In this document: positions 48,401 to 60,628 of the stretch, in pieces
Layout: every line of letters starts with the position of its first letter
How positions within the stretch are numbered: position 1 is the stretch's first letter
DNA from: Pisaster brevispinus
Lineage: Eukaryota > Echinodermata > Asteroidea > Forcipulatida > Asteriidae
Assembly: GCA_023634235.1 (NCBI GenBank)
Contig: JAMKCF010000006.1
Location: 11,685,751-11,749,750 of the forward strand
DNA: 64,000 nt
Direction of reading: 5' to 3'
The notes under the pieces: generated by a model
The model's input: the letters and a program-made list of their open reading frames with translations, nothing else
The model's database searches: none
Told to the model about the DNA's origin: nothing
Made by a program: the position numbers and the translations under genes

Positions 48401-51400
48401 GGGCTACTCCGAACGCTCCTCAAAAGCATCTCCAATGTGATGTTTGTACACACAGCTGTCAAAGAAACAAAGACAAAGTAAGGACTGTCAAATCAACCTC
48501 AGAATAATACTGGATTTTCACACGTTTTACACCATTAGAAAGCCCGTCTCAAAAGCTCTCTCTTCCGTGAGTTTCGTTAAGGTGACAATTTTGTAGGCGG
48601 GGCGAATGTCCTGGAAGTAGGGCTGCCCAAAACTCCAATGTAGTACATGCCCACGTCATCGCCAGTGAGGAAAAGCCGGAACCGAAAGGTCCGAAATGAA
48701 TTCTGTGCTAAGCTTGAGAATAACTCCCGAACTAGGCATGCTAGAAAAACAAAAATTGTACCTGACTCTGCCTTGAATATCCCTGCATCCGAAAAACAAA
48801 CTTTTAGCGTCGCGGAAGGCAAGCTTCATACCGGAAAAGACCAGCAGGTGGGGCTACTCCGAACGCTCCTCAAAAGCATCTCCAATCGGATTTTTGTACA
48901 CACAGCTGTCAAAGAAACAAAGACAAAATAAGGACGGTCAAATCACCCTCAGAATAATACTGGATTTTCACAAGTTTTACACCATTAGAAAGGTCGTCAC
49001 AAAGGCTCTTTCTTCTGTGAGTTTCGTTAAGGTGACAATTTTGTAGGCGGGGCGAGCGTCCAGGAAGTAGGGCTGCCCGAAACTCTACTGTAGTACATGC
49101 CCACGTCATCGCCAGTGAGAAAAAGCCGGCACAGAAAGGTCGAAAATGACTTCTGTGCTAAGCTTGAGAATAACTCCCGAACTAGGCATGCTAGAGAAAC
49201 AAAATTTGTACCTGACTCTGCCTTGAATATCCCTGCATCCGAAAAACAAACTTTTAGCGTCGCGGAAGGCAAGCTTCATACCGGAAATGACCAGCAGGTG
49301 GGGCTACTCCGAACGCTCCTCAAAAGCATCTCCAATCGGATTTTTTTACACACAGCTGTCAAAGAAACAAAGACAAAACAAGGACGGTCAAATCACCCTC
49401 AGAAAAATACTGGATTTTCACAAGTTTTACACCATTAGAAAGCCCGTCTCAAAGGCTCTCTCTTCCGTGAGTTTCCTTAAGGTGACAATTTTGTAGGCGG
49501 GGCGGGCAAGCGTCCTGGAAGTAGGGCTGCCCGAAACTCCAATGTAGTACATGCCCGAGTCATCGCCAGTGAGAAAAAGCCGGCACAGAAAGGTCCGAAA
49601 AAACTTATGTGCTAAGCTTTAGAATAATTCCCGAACTAGGCATGCTAGAGAGACAAAATTTGTACCTTACTCTGCCTTGCATATCCCTGCATCCGAAAAT
49701 TAAACTTTTAACGTCGCGGAGGGCAAGCTTCATACTGGAAATGACCAGCAGGTGGGGCTACTCCGAACGCTCCTCAAAAGCATCTCCAATGTGATGTTTG
49801 TACACACAGCTGTCAAAGAAACAAAGACAAAGTAAGGACTGTCAAATCAACCTCAGAATAATACTGGATTTTCACACGTTGTACACCATTAGAAAGCCCG
49901 TCTCAAAAGCTCTCTCTTCCGTGAGTTTCGTTAAGGTGACAATTTTGTAGGCGGGGCGAATGTCCTGGAAGTAGGGCTGCCCGAAACTCCACTGTAGTAC
50001 ATGCCCACGTCATCGCCAGTGAGGAAAAGCCGGAACCGAAAGGTCCGAAATGAATTCTGTGCTAAGCTTGAGAATAACTCCCGAACTAGGCATGCTAGAA
50101 AAACAAAAATTGTACCTGACTCTGCCTTGAATATCCCTGCATCCGAAAAACAAACTTTTAGCGTCGCGGAAGGCAAGCTTCATACCGGAAAAGACCAGCA
50201 GGTGGGGCTACTCCGAACGCTCCTCAAAAAAATCTCCAATCGGATTTTTGTACACACAGCTGTCAAAGAAACAAAGACAAAATAAGGACGGTCAAATCAC
50301 CCTCAGAATAATACTGGATTTTCACAAGTTTTACACCATTAGAAAGGTCGTCACAAAGGCTCTTTCTTCTGTGAGTTTCGTTAAGGTGACAATTTTGTAG
50401 GCGGGGCGAGCGTCCAGGAAGTAGGGCTGCCCGAAACTCTACTGTAGTACATGCCCACGTCATCGCCAGTGAGAAAAAGCCGGCCCAGAAAGGTCCGAAA
50501 TGACTTCTGTGCTAAGCTTGAGAATAACTCCCGAACTAGGCATGCTAGAGAAACAAAATTTGTACCTGACTCTGCCTTGAATATCCCTGCATCCGAAAAA
50601 CAAACTTTTAGCGTCGCGGAAGGCAAGCTTCATACCGGAACTGACCAGCAGTTGGGGCTACTCCGAACGCTCCTCAAAAGCATCTCCAATCGGATTTTTT
50701 TACACACAGCTGTCAAAGAAACAAAGACAAAACAAGGACGGTCAAATCACCCTCAGAAAAATACTGGATTTTCGAAAGTTTTACACCATTAGAAAGCCCG
50801 TCTCAAAGGCTCTCTCTTCCGTAGGTTTCGTTAAGGTGACAATTTTGTAGGCGGGGCGAGCGTCCTGGAACTAGGGCTGCCAGAAACTCCACTGTAGTAC
50901 ATGCCCACGTCATCGCCAGTGAGGAAAAGCCGGAACAGAAAGGTCCGAAATGAATTCTGTGCTAAGCTTGAGAATAACTCCCGAACTAGGCATGCTAGAA
51001 AAACAAAAATTGTACCTGACTCTGCCTTGCATATCCCTGCATCCGAAAATTAAACTTTTAACGTCGCGGAGGGCAAGCTTCATACTGGAAATGACCAGCA
51101 GGTGGGGCTACTCCGAACGCTCCTCAAAAGCATCTCCAATGTGATGTTTGTACACACAGCTGTCAAAGAAACAAAGACAAAGTAAGGACTGTCAAATCAA
51201 CCTCAGAATAATACTGGATTTTCACACGTTTTACACCATTAGAAAGCCCGTCTCAAAAGCTCTCTCTTCCGTGAGTTTCGTTAAGGTGACAATTTTGTAG
51301 GCGGGGCGAATGTCCTGGAAGTAGGGCTGCCCAAAACTCCAATGTAGTACATGCCCACGTCATCGCCAGTGAGGAAAAGCCGGAACCGAAAGGTCCAAAA

Positions 51401-54000
51401 TGAATTCTGTGCTAAGCTTGAGAATAACTCCCGAACTAGGCATGCTAGAAAAACAAAAATTGTACCTGACTGACTCTGCCTTGAATATCCCTGCATCCGA
51501 AAAACAAACTTTTAGCGTCGCGGAAGGCAAGCTTCATACCGGAAAAGACCAGCAGGTGGGGCTACTCCGAACGCTCCTCAAAAGCATCTCCAATCGGATT
51601 TTTGTACACACAGCTGTCAAAGAAACAAAGACAAAATAAGGACGGTCAAATCACCCTCAGAATAATACTGGATTTTCACAAGTTTTACACCATTAGAAAG
51701 GTCGTCACAAAGGCTCTTTCTTCTGTGAGTTTCGTTAAGGTGACAATTTTGTAGGCGGGGCGAGCGTCCAGGAAGTAGGGCTGCCCGAAACTCTACTGTA
51801 GTACATGCCCACGTCATCGCCAGTGAGAAAAAGCCGGCCCAGAAAGGTCCGAAATGACTTCTGTGCTAAGCTTGAGAATAACTCCCGAACTAGGCATGCT
51901 AGAGAAACAAAATTTGTACCTGACTCTGCCTTGAATATCCCTGCATCCGAAAAACAAACTTTTAGCGTCGCGGAAGGCAAGCTTCATACCGGAACTGACC
52001 AGCAGTTGGGGCTACTCCGAACGCTCCTCAAAAGCATCTCCAATCGGATTTTTTTACACACAGCTGTCAAAGAAACAAAGACAAAACAAGGACGGTCAAA
52101 TCACCCTCAGAAAAATACTGGATTTTCGAAAGTTTTACACCATTAGAAAGCCCGTCTCAAAGGCTCTCTCTTCCGTAGGTTTCGTTAAGGTGACAATTTT
52201 GTAGGCGGGGCGAGCGTCCTGGAACTAGGGCTGCCAGAAACTCCACTGTAGTACATGCCCACGTCATCGCCAGTGAGGAAAAGCCGGAACAGAAAGGTCC
52301 GAAATGAATTCTGTGCTAAGCTTGAGAATAACTCCCGAACTAGGCATGCTAGAAAAACAAAAATTGTACCTGACTCTGCCTTGCATATCCCTGCATCCGA
52401 AAATTAAACTTTTAACGTCGCGGAGGGCAAGCTTCATACTGGAAATGACCAGCAGGTGGGGCTACTCCGAACGCTCCTCAAAAGCATCTCCAATGTGATG
52501 TTTGTACACACAGCTGTCAAAGAAACAAAGACAAAGTAAGGACTGTCAAATCAACCTCAGAATAATACTGGATTTTCACACGTTTTACACCATTAGAAAG
52601 CCCGTCTCAAAAGCTCTCTCTTCCGTGAGTTTCGTTAAGGTGACAATTTTGTAGGCGGGGCGAATGTCCTGGAAGTAGGGCTGCCCAAAACTCCAATGTA
52701 GTACATGCCCACGTCATCGCCAGTGAGGAAAAGCCGGAACCGAAAGGTCCAAAATGAATTCTGTGCTAAGCTTGAGAATAACTCCCGAACTAGGCATGCT
52801 AGAAAAACAAAAATTGTACCTGACTCTGCCTTGAATATCCCTGCATCCGAAAAACAAACTTTTAGCGTCGCGGAAGGCAAGCTTCATACCGGAAAAGACC
52901 AGCAGGTGGGGCTACTCCGAACGCTCCTCAAAAGCATCTCCAATCGGATTTTTGTACACACAGCTGTCAAAGAAACAAAGACAAAATAAGGACGGTCAAA
53001 TCACCCTCAGAATAATACTGGATTTTCACAAGTTTTACACCATTAGAAAGGTCGTCACAAAGGCTCTTTCTTCTGTGAGTTTCGTTAAGGTGACAATTTT
53101 GTAGGCGGGGCGAGCGTCCAGGAAGTAGGGCTGCCCGAAACTCTACTGTAGTACATGCCCACGTCATCGCCAGTGAGAAAAAGCCGGCACAGAAAGGTCC
53201 GAAATGACTTCTGTGCTAAGCTTGAGAATAACTCCCGAACTAGGCATGCTAGAGAAACACAATTTGTACCTGACTCTGCCTTGAATATCCCTGCATGCGA
53301 AAAACAAACTTTTAGCGTCGCGGAAGGCAAGCTTCATACCGGAAATGACCAGCAGGTGGGGCTACTCCGAACGCTCCTCAAAAGCATCTCCAATCGGATT
53401 TTTTTACACACAGCTGTCAAAGAAACAAAGACAAAACAAGGACGGTCAAATCACCCTCAGAAAAATACTGGATTTTCACAAGTTTTACACCATTAGAAAG
53501 CCCGTCTCAAAGGCTCTCTCTTCCGTAGGTTTCGTTAAGGTGACAATTTTGTAGGCGGGGCGAGCGTCCTGGAAGTAGGGCTGCCAGAAACTCCACTGTA
53601 GTACATGCCCACGTCATCGCCAGTGAGAAAAAGCCGGCACAGAAAGGTCCGAAATGACTTCTGTGCTAAGCTTGAGAATAACTCCCGAACTAGGCATGCT
53701 AGAGAAACAAAATTTGTACCTGACTCTGCCTTGCATATCCCTGCATCCGAAAATTAAACTTTTAACGTCGCGGAGGGCAAGCTTCATACTGGAAATGACC
53801 AGCAGGTGGGGCTACTCCGAACGCTCCTCAAAAGCATCTCCAATGTGATTTTTGTACACACAGCTGTCAAAGAAACAAAGACAAAGTAAGGACTGTCAAA
53901 TCACCCTCAGAATAATACTGGATTTTCAAAAGTTTTACACCATAAGAAAGCCCGTCTGAAAGGCTCTCTCTTCCGTGAGTTTCGTTAAGGTGACAATTTT
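45438..54000 (+). repeat. S-Q-R trimer higher-order repeat, ~1,350 bp, six copies plus one extra S
   Basis: Three monomer types alternate. S has GGGGCGAATGTCCTGG, GAAAAGCCGGAACCG and ends AAAGGTCGTCACAAAGG. Q has GCGTCCAGGAAG, ATGACTTCTG, GGATTTTTTTACAC and AAACAAGGACGG. R has CTTGCATATCCC, TTAACGTCGCGG and AATGTGATGTTTG. Units start at 45,438, 46,789, 48,593, 49,947, 51,297 and 52,651. The monomer at 48,143 is an extra S/R hybrid. R occurs as R1 (GGAACTAGGGCTGCCAG; 46,339, 50,847, 52,201), R2 (GCCCGAGTCATCG with the 4-bp GGCA-type insertion; 47,689, 49,493) and a third form (53,551). The pattern of R forms records the order of duplication. Confidence 0.9.
51467..51474 (+). repeat. 4-bp TGAC tandem duplication private to one monomer
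   Basis: The sequence reads TGTACCTGACTGACTCTGCC where all other monomers have a single TGAC. This makes the unit 51,297-52,650 four bases longer than its neighbours. It looks like a replication-slippage event after the last duplication, because the otherwise matching units lack it. Confidence 0.9.
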
Positions 54001-57000
54001 CTAGGCGGGGCGGGCAAGCGTCCTGGAAGTAGGCCTGCCCGAAACTCCAATGTAGTACATGCCCGAGTCATCGCTAGTGAGAAAAAGCCGGCACAGAAAG
54101 GTCCGAATTAAATTGTCTACTAAGCTTGAGAATAACTCCCGAACTAGGCATGTTAAAAAAACAAAAATTGTACCTGACTCTGCCTTGAATATCCCTGCAC
54201 CTGAAAACCAAATTTTTAACGTCGCGGAAGGCAAGCTTCATACCGGAAATGACCAGCAGGTGGGGCTACTCCGAACGCTCCTCAAAAGCATCTCCAATCG
54301 GATTTTTGTACACACAGCTGTCAAAGAAACAAAGACAAAATAAGGACGGTCAAATCACCCTCAGAAAAAAACTGGATTTTCACAAGTTTTACACCATTAG
54401 AAAGCCCGTCTCAAAGGCTCTCTCTTCCGTAAGTTTCGTTAAGGTGACAATTTTGTAGGCGGGGTGAGCGTCCTGGAAGTAGGGCTGCCAGAAACTCCAC
54501 TGTAGTACATGCCCACGTCATCGCCAGTGAGAAAAAGCCGGAACAGAAAGGTCCGAAATAAATTCTGTGCTAAGCTTGAGAATAACTCCCGAACTAGGCA
54601 TGCTAGAAAAACAAAAATTGTACCTGACTCTGCCTTGAATATCCCTGCATCCGAAAATCAAACTTTTAGCGTCGCGGAAGGCAAGCTTCATACCGGAAAT
54701 GACCAGCAGGTGGGGCTACTCCGAACGCTCCTCAAAAGCATCTCCAATCGGATTTTTGTACACACAGCTGTCAAAGAAACAAAGACAAAGTAAGGACGGT
54801 CAAATCACCCTCAGAAAAATACTGGATTTTCACAAGTTTTACACCATTAGAAAGCCCGTTTCAAAGGCTCTCTCTTCCGTAAGTTTCGTTAAAGTGACAA
54901 TTTTGTAGGCGGGGCGAGCGTCCAGGAAGTAGGGCTGCCGAAACTCTACTGTAGTACATGCCCACGTCATCGCCAGTGAGAAAAAGCCGGCACAGAAAGG
55001 TCCGAAATGACTTCTGTGCTAAGCTTGAGAATATTAACCGAACTAGGCATGCTAGAGAAACAAAATTTGTACCTGACTCTGCCTTGCATATCCCTGCATC
55101 CGAAAATTAAACTTTTAACGTCGCGGAGGGCAAGCTTCATACTGGAAATGACCAGCAGGTGGGGCTACTCCGAACGCTCCTCAAAAGCATCTCCAATGTG
55201 ATTTTTGTACACACAGCTGTCAAAGAAACAAAGATAAAGTAAGGACTGTCAAATCACCCTCAGAATAATACTGGATTTTCAAAAGTTTTACACCATTAGA
55301 AAGCCCGTCTGAAAGGCTCTCTCTTCCGTGAGTTTCGTTAAGGTGACAATTTTGTAGGCGGGGCGGGCAAGCGTCCTGGAAGTAGGCCTGCCCGAAACTC
55401 CAATGTAGTACATGCCCGAGTCATCGCCAGTGAGAAAAAGCCGGCACAGAAAGGTCCGAAAAAACTTATGTGCTAAGCTTTAGAATAATTCCCGAACTAG
55501 GCATGCTAGAGAGACAAAATTTGTACCTGACTCTGCCTTGAATATCCCTGCATCCGAAAAACAAACTTTTAGCGTCGCGGAAGGCAAGCTTCATACCGGA
55601 AATGACCAGCAGGTGGGGCTACTCCGAACGCTCCTCAAAAGCATCTCCAATCGGATTTTTGTACACACAGCTGTCAAAGAAACAAAGACAAAATAAGGAC
55701 GGTCAAATCACCCTCAGAATAATACTAGATTTTCACAAGTTTTACACCATTAGAAAGCTCGTCACAAAGGCTCTTTCTTCTGTGAGTTTCGTTAAGGTGA
55801 CAATTTTGTAGGCGGGGCGAGCGTCCAGGAAGTAGGGCTGCCCGAAACTCTACTGTAGTACATGCCCACGTCATCGCCAGTGAGAAAAAGCCGGCACAGA
55901 AAGGTCCGAAATGACTTCTGTGCTAAGCTTGAGAATAACTTCCGAACTAGACATGCTAGAAAAACAAAATTTGTACCTGACTCTGCCTTGAATATCCCTG
56001 CATCCGAAAATCAAACTTTTAACGTCGCGGAGGGCAAGGTTCATGCCGGAAATGACCAGCAGGTGGGGCTACTCCGAACGCTCCTCAAAAGCATCTACAA
56101 TGGGATTTCTGTACACACAGCTGTCAAAGAAACAAAGACAAAGTAAGGACGGTCACATAACCTTCAGAAAAATACTGTATTTTCAAAAGTTTTACACCAT
56201 TAGAAAGCCCGTCTGATAGGCTCTCTCTTCCGTGAGTTTCGTTAAGGTGACAATTTTGTAGGCGGGGCGTGCAAGCGTCCTGGAAGTAGGCCTGCCGAAA
56301 CTCCAATGTAGTACATGCCCGAGTCATCGCCAGTGAGAAAAAGCCGGCACAGAAAGGTCCGAAAAAACTTATGTGCTAAGCTTGAGAATAACTCCCGAAC
56401 TAGGCATGCTAGAGAGACAAAATTTGTAACTGACTCTGCCTTGGATATCCCTGCACCCGAAAATGAAACTTGTTAGGGTCGCGGAGGGCAAGCTTCATAC
56501 CAGAAATGGCCAGCAGGTGGGGCTACTCCGAACGCTCCTCAAAAGCATCTCCAATCGGATTTTTGTACACACAGCTGTCAAAGAAACAAAGACAAAGTAA
56601 GGACGGTCAAATCACCCTCAGAAAAATACTGGATTTTCACATGTTTTACACCATTAGAAAGCCCGTCTCAAAGGCTCTCTCTCTTCCGTAAGTTTCGTTA
56701 AGGTGACAATTTTGTAGACGGGGCTAGTGTCCTGGAAGTAGGGCTGGCCGAAACTCCACTGTAGTACATGCCCGCGTCATCGCTAGTGAGAAAAAGCCGG
56801 CACAGAAAGGTCCGAAATAAATTGTCTACTAAGCTTGATAATAACTCCCGAACTAGGCATGTTAAAAAAACAAAAATTGTACCTGACTCTGCCTTGAATA
56901 TCCCTGCATCCGAAAATCAAACTTTTAACGTCGCGGAGGGCAAGCTTCATACCGGAAATGACCAGCAGGGGGGGCTACTCCGAACGCTCCTCAAAAGCAT

Positions 57001-57162
57001 CTCCAATAGTGTTTTTGTACACGCAGCTGTCAACGAAACAAAGACAAAGTAAGGACAATCAAATCACCCTCAGATGAAACCGGATTTTTACAAGTGTTAC
57101 ACCATTAGAAAGCCCGTCTCATAGACTCTTTCTTCCGTGTGTTTCGTTAAGGTGACAATTTT
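54001..57162 (+). repeat. Right transitional domain, increasing divergence
   Basis: Monomers at 54,001, 54,455, 54,905, 55,354, 55,808, 56,258 and 56,714. The GGCGGGCAAGCGTCC insertion recurs at 54,008, 55,361 and (as GGCGTGCAAGCG) 56,266. New edge-type variants enter: TTAAATTGTCTACTAAGC (54,111), GTTAAAAAAACAAAAATTG (54,151), CTTGTTAGGGTCGCGG (56,469) and GTACACGCAGCTGTCAACG (57,018). No regular higher-order period is seen. Confidence 0.85.
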
Positions 57163-57618
57163 GTAGGCGGGGCGAGCGTCCTGGAAGTAGGGCTGGCCGA
57201 AACTCCACTGTAGTACATGCCCGCGTCATCGCTAGTGAGAAAAAGCCGGCACAGAAAGGTCCGAAATAAATTGTCTACTAAGCTTGAGAATAACTCCCGA
57301 ACTAGGCATGTTAAAAAAACAAAAATTGTACCTGACTCTGCCTTGAATATCCCTGCATCCGAAAATCAAACTTTTAACTTGTTAGGGTCGCGCAGGGCAT
57401 TTCATACCGGAAATGACCGACAGATGGGGCTACTCCGAACGCTCCTCAAAAGCATCTCCAATAGGGTTTTTGTACACGCAGCTGTCAACGAAACAAAGAC
57501 AAAGTAAGAACGGTCAAATCACCCTCAGAATGAAATTGGATTTCCACAAGTGATACAGCATTAAAAAGCCCGTCTCAAAGGCACTCTCTTCCGTGAGTTT
57601 CGTTAAGGTGACGATTCT
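57163..57618 (+). repeat. Hybrid monomer joining two edge subfamilies
   Basis: The left half equals the preceding monomer (56,714) through CAAACTTTTAA (57,367-57,377). The right half, from ACTTGTTAGGGTCGCGCAGG, equals the following monomer type (57,619: GAAACTTGTCAGGGTCGCGCAGGG). Both versions of the ACTT segment are kept, so the join is out of register by a few bases at an ACTT word. It is a direct view of a crossover point between subfamilies. Confidence 0.85.
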
Positions 57619-58516
57619 GTAGGCGGGGCGAGCGTCCTGGAAGTAGGGCTACCCGAAACTCCACTATATTACATGCCTACGTCATCGCCAGTGAGAAAAA
57701 GCCTGCACAGAAATGTCCGAAACAAATTATGTGCTAAGCTTGAAAATAACTCCCGATCTAGGCATGCTAGAGAGACAAAATTTGTACCTGAGTGTGCCTT
57801 GGATATCCCTGCACCCGAAAATGAAACTTGTCAGGGTCGCGCAGGGCATTTCATACCGGAAATGACCGACAGGTGGGGCTACTCCGAACGCTCCTCAAAA
57901 GCATCTCCAATAGGGTTTTTGTACACGCAGCTGTCAACGAAACAAAGACAAAGTAAGGACGGTCAAATCACCCTCAGAATGAAACTGGATTTCCACAAGT
58001 GATACAGCATTAAAAAGCCCGTCTCAAAGGCACTCTCTTCCGTGAGTTTCGTTAAGGTGACGATTCTGTAGGCGGGGCGAGCGTCCTGGAAGTAGGGCTA
58101 CCCGAAACTCCACTATATTACATGCCCACGTCATCGCCAGTGAGAAAAAGATGGCACAGAAAGGTCCGAAACAAATTATGTGCTAAGCTTGAAAATAACT
58201 CCCGATCTAGGCATGCTAGAGAGACAAAATTTGTACCTTAATGTGCCTTAGATATCTCTGCACCCGAAAATGAAACTTGTTAGGGTCGCGGAGGGCATTT
58301 CATACCGGAAATGATCAGCAGGTGGGGCTACTCCGAATGCTCATTAAAAGCATCTCCAATAGTGTTTTTGTACACGCAGCTGTCAACGAAACAAAGACAA
58401 AGTAAGGACAATCAAATCACCCTCAGAATGAAACTGGATTTTCACAAGGGTTACACCATTATAAAGCCCGTCTCAAAGACTCTTTCTTCCGTTAGTTTCG
58501 TTAAGGTGACAATTTT
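57619..58516 (+). repeat. Pair of edge monomers lacking the second HindIII site
   Basis: Monomers 57,619 and 58,069 share GACGATTCTGTAGGCG, CACTATATTACATGCC, GATCTAGGCATGC and GAGGGCATTTCATACC, in which AAGC of the usual GGGCAAGCTTCATACC is lost, removing the AAGCTT. They are similar enough to be another recent neighbour duplication, within an otherwise diverged zone. Confidence 0.8.
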
Positions 58517-60043
58517 GTAGGCGGGGCGAGCGTCCTGGAAGTAGGGCTGCGCGAAACTCCACTATAACATTCCTACGTCATCGCCAGTGAGAAAAAGCCT
58601 GCACAGAAAGGTCCGAAGAAAAGTATCTGATAAGCTTGAGAATAACTCCAGATCCAGGCATGCTAGAGAGACAAAGTTTGTACCTGAGTGTGCTTATGAT
58701 ATACCTGCACCCGAAAATTAAATTTGAATGGTCGCAGCGAGCAAGCTTCATACCGGAAATGACTAGCAAGTCGGGCTACTCCGAACGCTCCATAACAGCT
58801 TATCCAATGGGATTTTTTTACACAGAGCTGTCAAAGAAACAAAGACAAATTAAGGACGGTCAAATCACCCACAGGATAATACTGGATTTTTACAAGTTTT
58901 GCACCATTAGAAAGCTGGTCTCAAAGGCTCTCTCTTCCGTGAGTTTCGTTTAGCTGTCCGTTTTGTAAGCGAGCTGAGAGGCCTGGAAGTAGGGATGCCC
59001 AAAACACCACTGTATTACATGCCTACGTCATCGCCAGTGAGAAAATGCCTGCACATATAAATGTCCGAAATAAATTCTACGCTAAGCTTGGGAATAACTC
59101 CCGATCTAGGCATGCTAGGGAGACAACAAATTGTACCTGACTCTGCCTTGGATATCCCTGCATCCGAAAATTTAACTTTAAGGTTCGTGGCGGGCAAGTT
59201 TTATACCGAAAATGACCAGCAGGTGGGGCTACTCCGAACACTCCTTAACAGCATCTCCATTTGGATTTTTGTACAAAGAGCTGTCAAAGAAACAAAGACA
59301 AAGTAAGGACAGTCAAATCACCCACAAAATAATACTGGATTGAGTTTAGTTTAGCTGACGATTTTGCTGGCGAGCTGAGTGACCTGGAAAGAGGACTGCC
59401 CAAAACACCACTGCATTACATGCCTATGTCAACGCCAGCGAACAAAATGCCGGCACAAAAAGCGTCAAAATGAATTCTGCGCTAACCTTGGAAATAACTC
59501 CAATGCAATAACTAGGCATGTTAGAGAGGCGAAAATTTTACATGACTCTGGGTATCCCATGCCTTGGGTATCCCCGCATCAAAAAATCTGACTTTTAGGG
59601 ACGCGTCGAGCAAGCTTCTTAGCGGAAATGACCAGCAAGTGGGGCTTCTCCGAATGCTCCTCAAAAGCATCTCCGACGGGATTTTTGTACACAGAGCTGT
59701 CAAAAGAGTCGATTATAAAGTAAGAACGGTCAAATCACCCTTAGAGTAATACTGGATTTGCACATGTGTTACACCATTGGAAAGCCCGTTTCCTCTCTCT
59801 CTCTCTCTCTCTCTTCGTTTTAGTTTGACGATTTTGTAGGCAGGGCGAGCGGCCAGGGAATGGGGCTACCACCACGCCCACAAAAACACATTCAAAGTGA
59901 TTTTTTTACACGGAGCTGGAAGTGAGAGAAATTTTTAAAAACAAAGACGGTCAAATCAACCCAAGAATAACATCGGATGTGCATAAGATTTTACCACTGA
60001 AAAGCCGTTGTCAAGGGCTCTCTTTTCGTGTGTGACGATTTTG
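58517..60043 (+). repeat. Decayed satellite monomers near the array edge
   Basis: Monomers at 58,517 (448 bp), 58,965 (401 bp, lacking about 50 bp before its end), 59,366 (470 bp, with an AATGCAATAACTAGGC insertion) and 59,836 (208 bp) align to the consensus only in patches. The best kept parts are box 1 (GAATAACTCC...AGGCATG), box 2 (GTGGGGCTTCTCCGAATGC at 59,640) and box 3 (ACGGTCAAATCACCC). The short copy at 59,836 lacks everything from the ACTCCACTG segment through box 2. Confidence 0.9.
59793..59814 (+). repeat. (CT)11 microsatellite inside a satellite monomer
   Basis: Twenty-two bases of CT repeats sit exactly where ordinary monomers have GGCTCTCTCTTCCGTGAG. The short CTCTCT tract of the monomer has therefore expanded into a microsatellite in this one edge copy. 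Confidence 0.97.
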
Positions 60044-60628
60044 TAAGCAGGGCGAGTGGCCAGGGAGTAGGGCTACCACCACCCGCACATTAGCCCACCG
60101 GGGCTGCGTATCAATAGAAGCAAGACATTTCCAGCCGAAAATTTATTTGAAACAAAATCTGCGCTAAGTTTGAGAATAACTCCTGAACTAGGCATGCTAG
60201 AGAGACGAAACTTGTACCTGACTGTTCCTTAGGTAATCCTGCATGCGAAAAACCACGTTTGATGCCACCTTGCGCCATCTTGCCATCTTCACACCGGAAA
60301 ATGCCAGCTAGTGGGGCTACTCCGAATGCTCCTCAAAAAGCACATAGATTGGAATTTGTGTACACAAAGCTGGAAGTGAAAGATATAAAAAACAAGGATG
60401 GTCAAATTACCCGCAGAATAACAGCGGATCTGCACACATTTTGGAATCTTCGAAATCTTCTCAATAGCATTTTAATGGATTTTTTGTACACAAAGCTGCT
60501 AAAGAGAATTGTAAAATACATGGACGGTCAAATCACCCGCAAAATAACATCGGATCTTCACAATTACTATTAGAAGGCCAATCTCAAGGGTTCTCCCCTC
60601 GTCTTGGTTTCGTCTCTGTCACTAATTC
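60044..60628 (+). repeat. Expanded 585-bp edge monomer with internal duplication
   Basis: Starts GTAAGCAGGGCGAGTGGCC. It contains a segment unknown in core monomers (GCACATTAGCCCACCGGGGC at about 60,085), then box 1 intact (60,174-60,205) and box 2 intact (GTGGGGCTACTCCGAATGC at 60,312). The stretch GTGTACACAAAGCTG to GCGGATCTGCACA (60,357-60,436) is then repeated as TTGTACACAAAGCTG to ATCGGATCTTCACA (60,486-60,560), an internal duplication of about 130 bp. It also has a small GCCATCTT direct repeat near 60,276-60,292. Confidence 0.85.
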
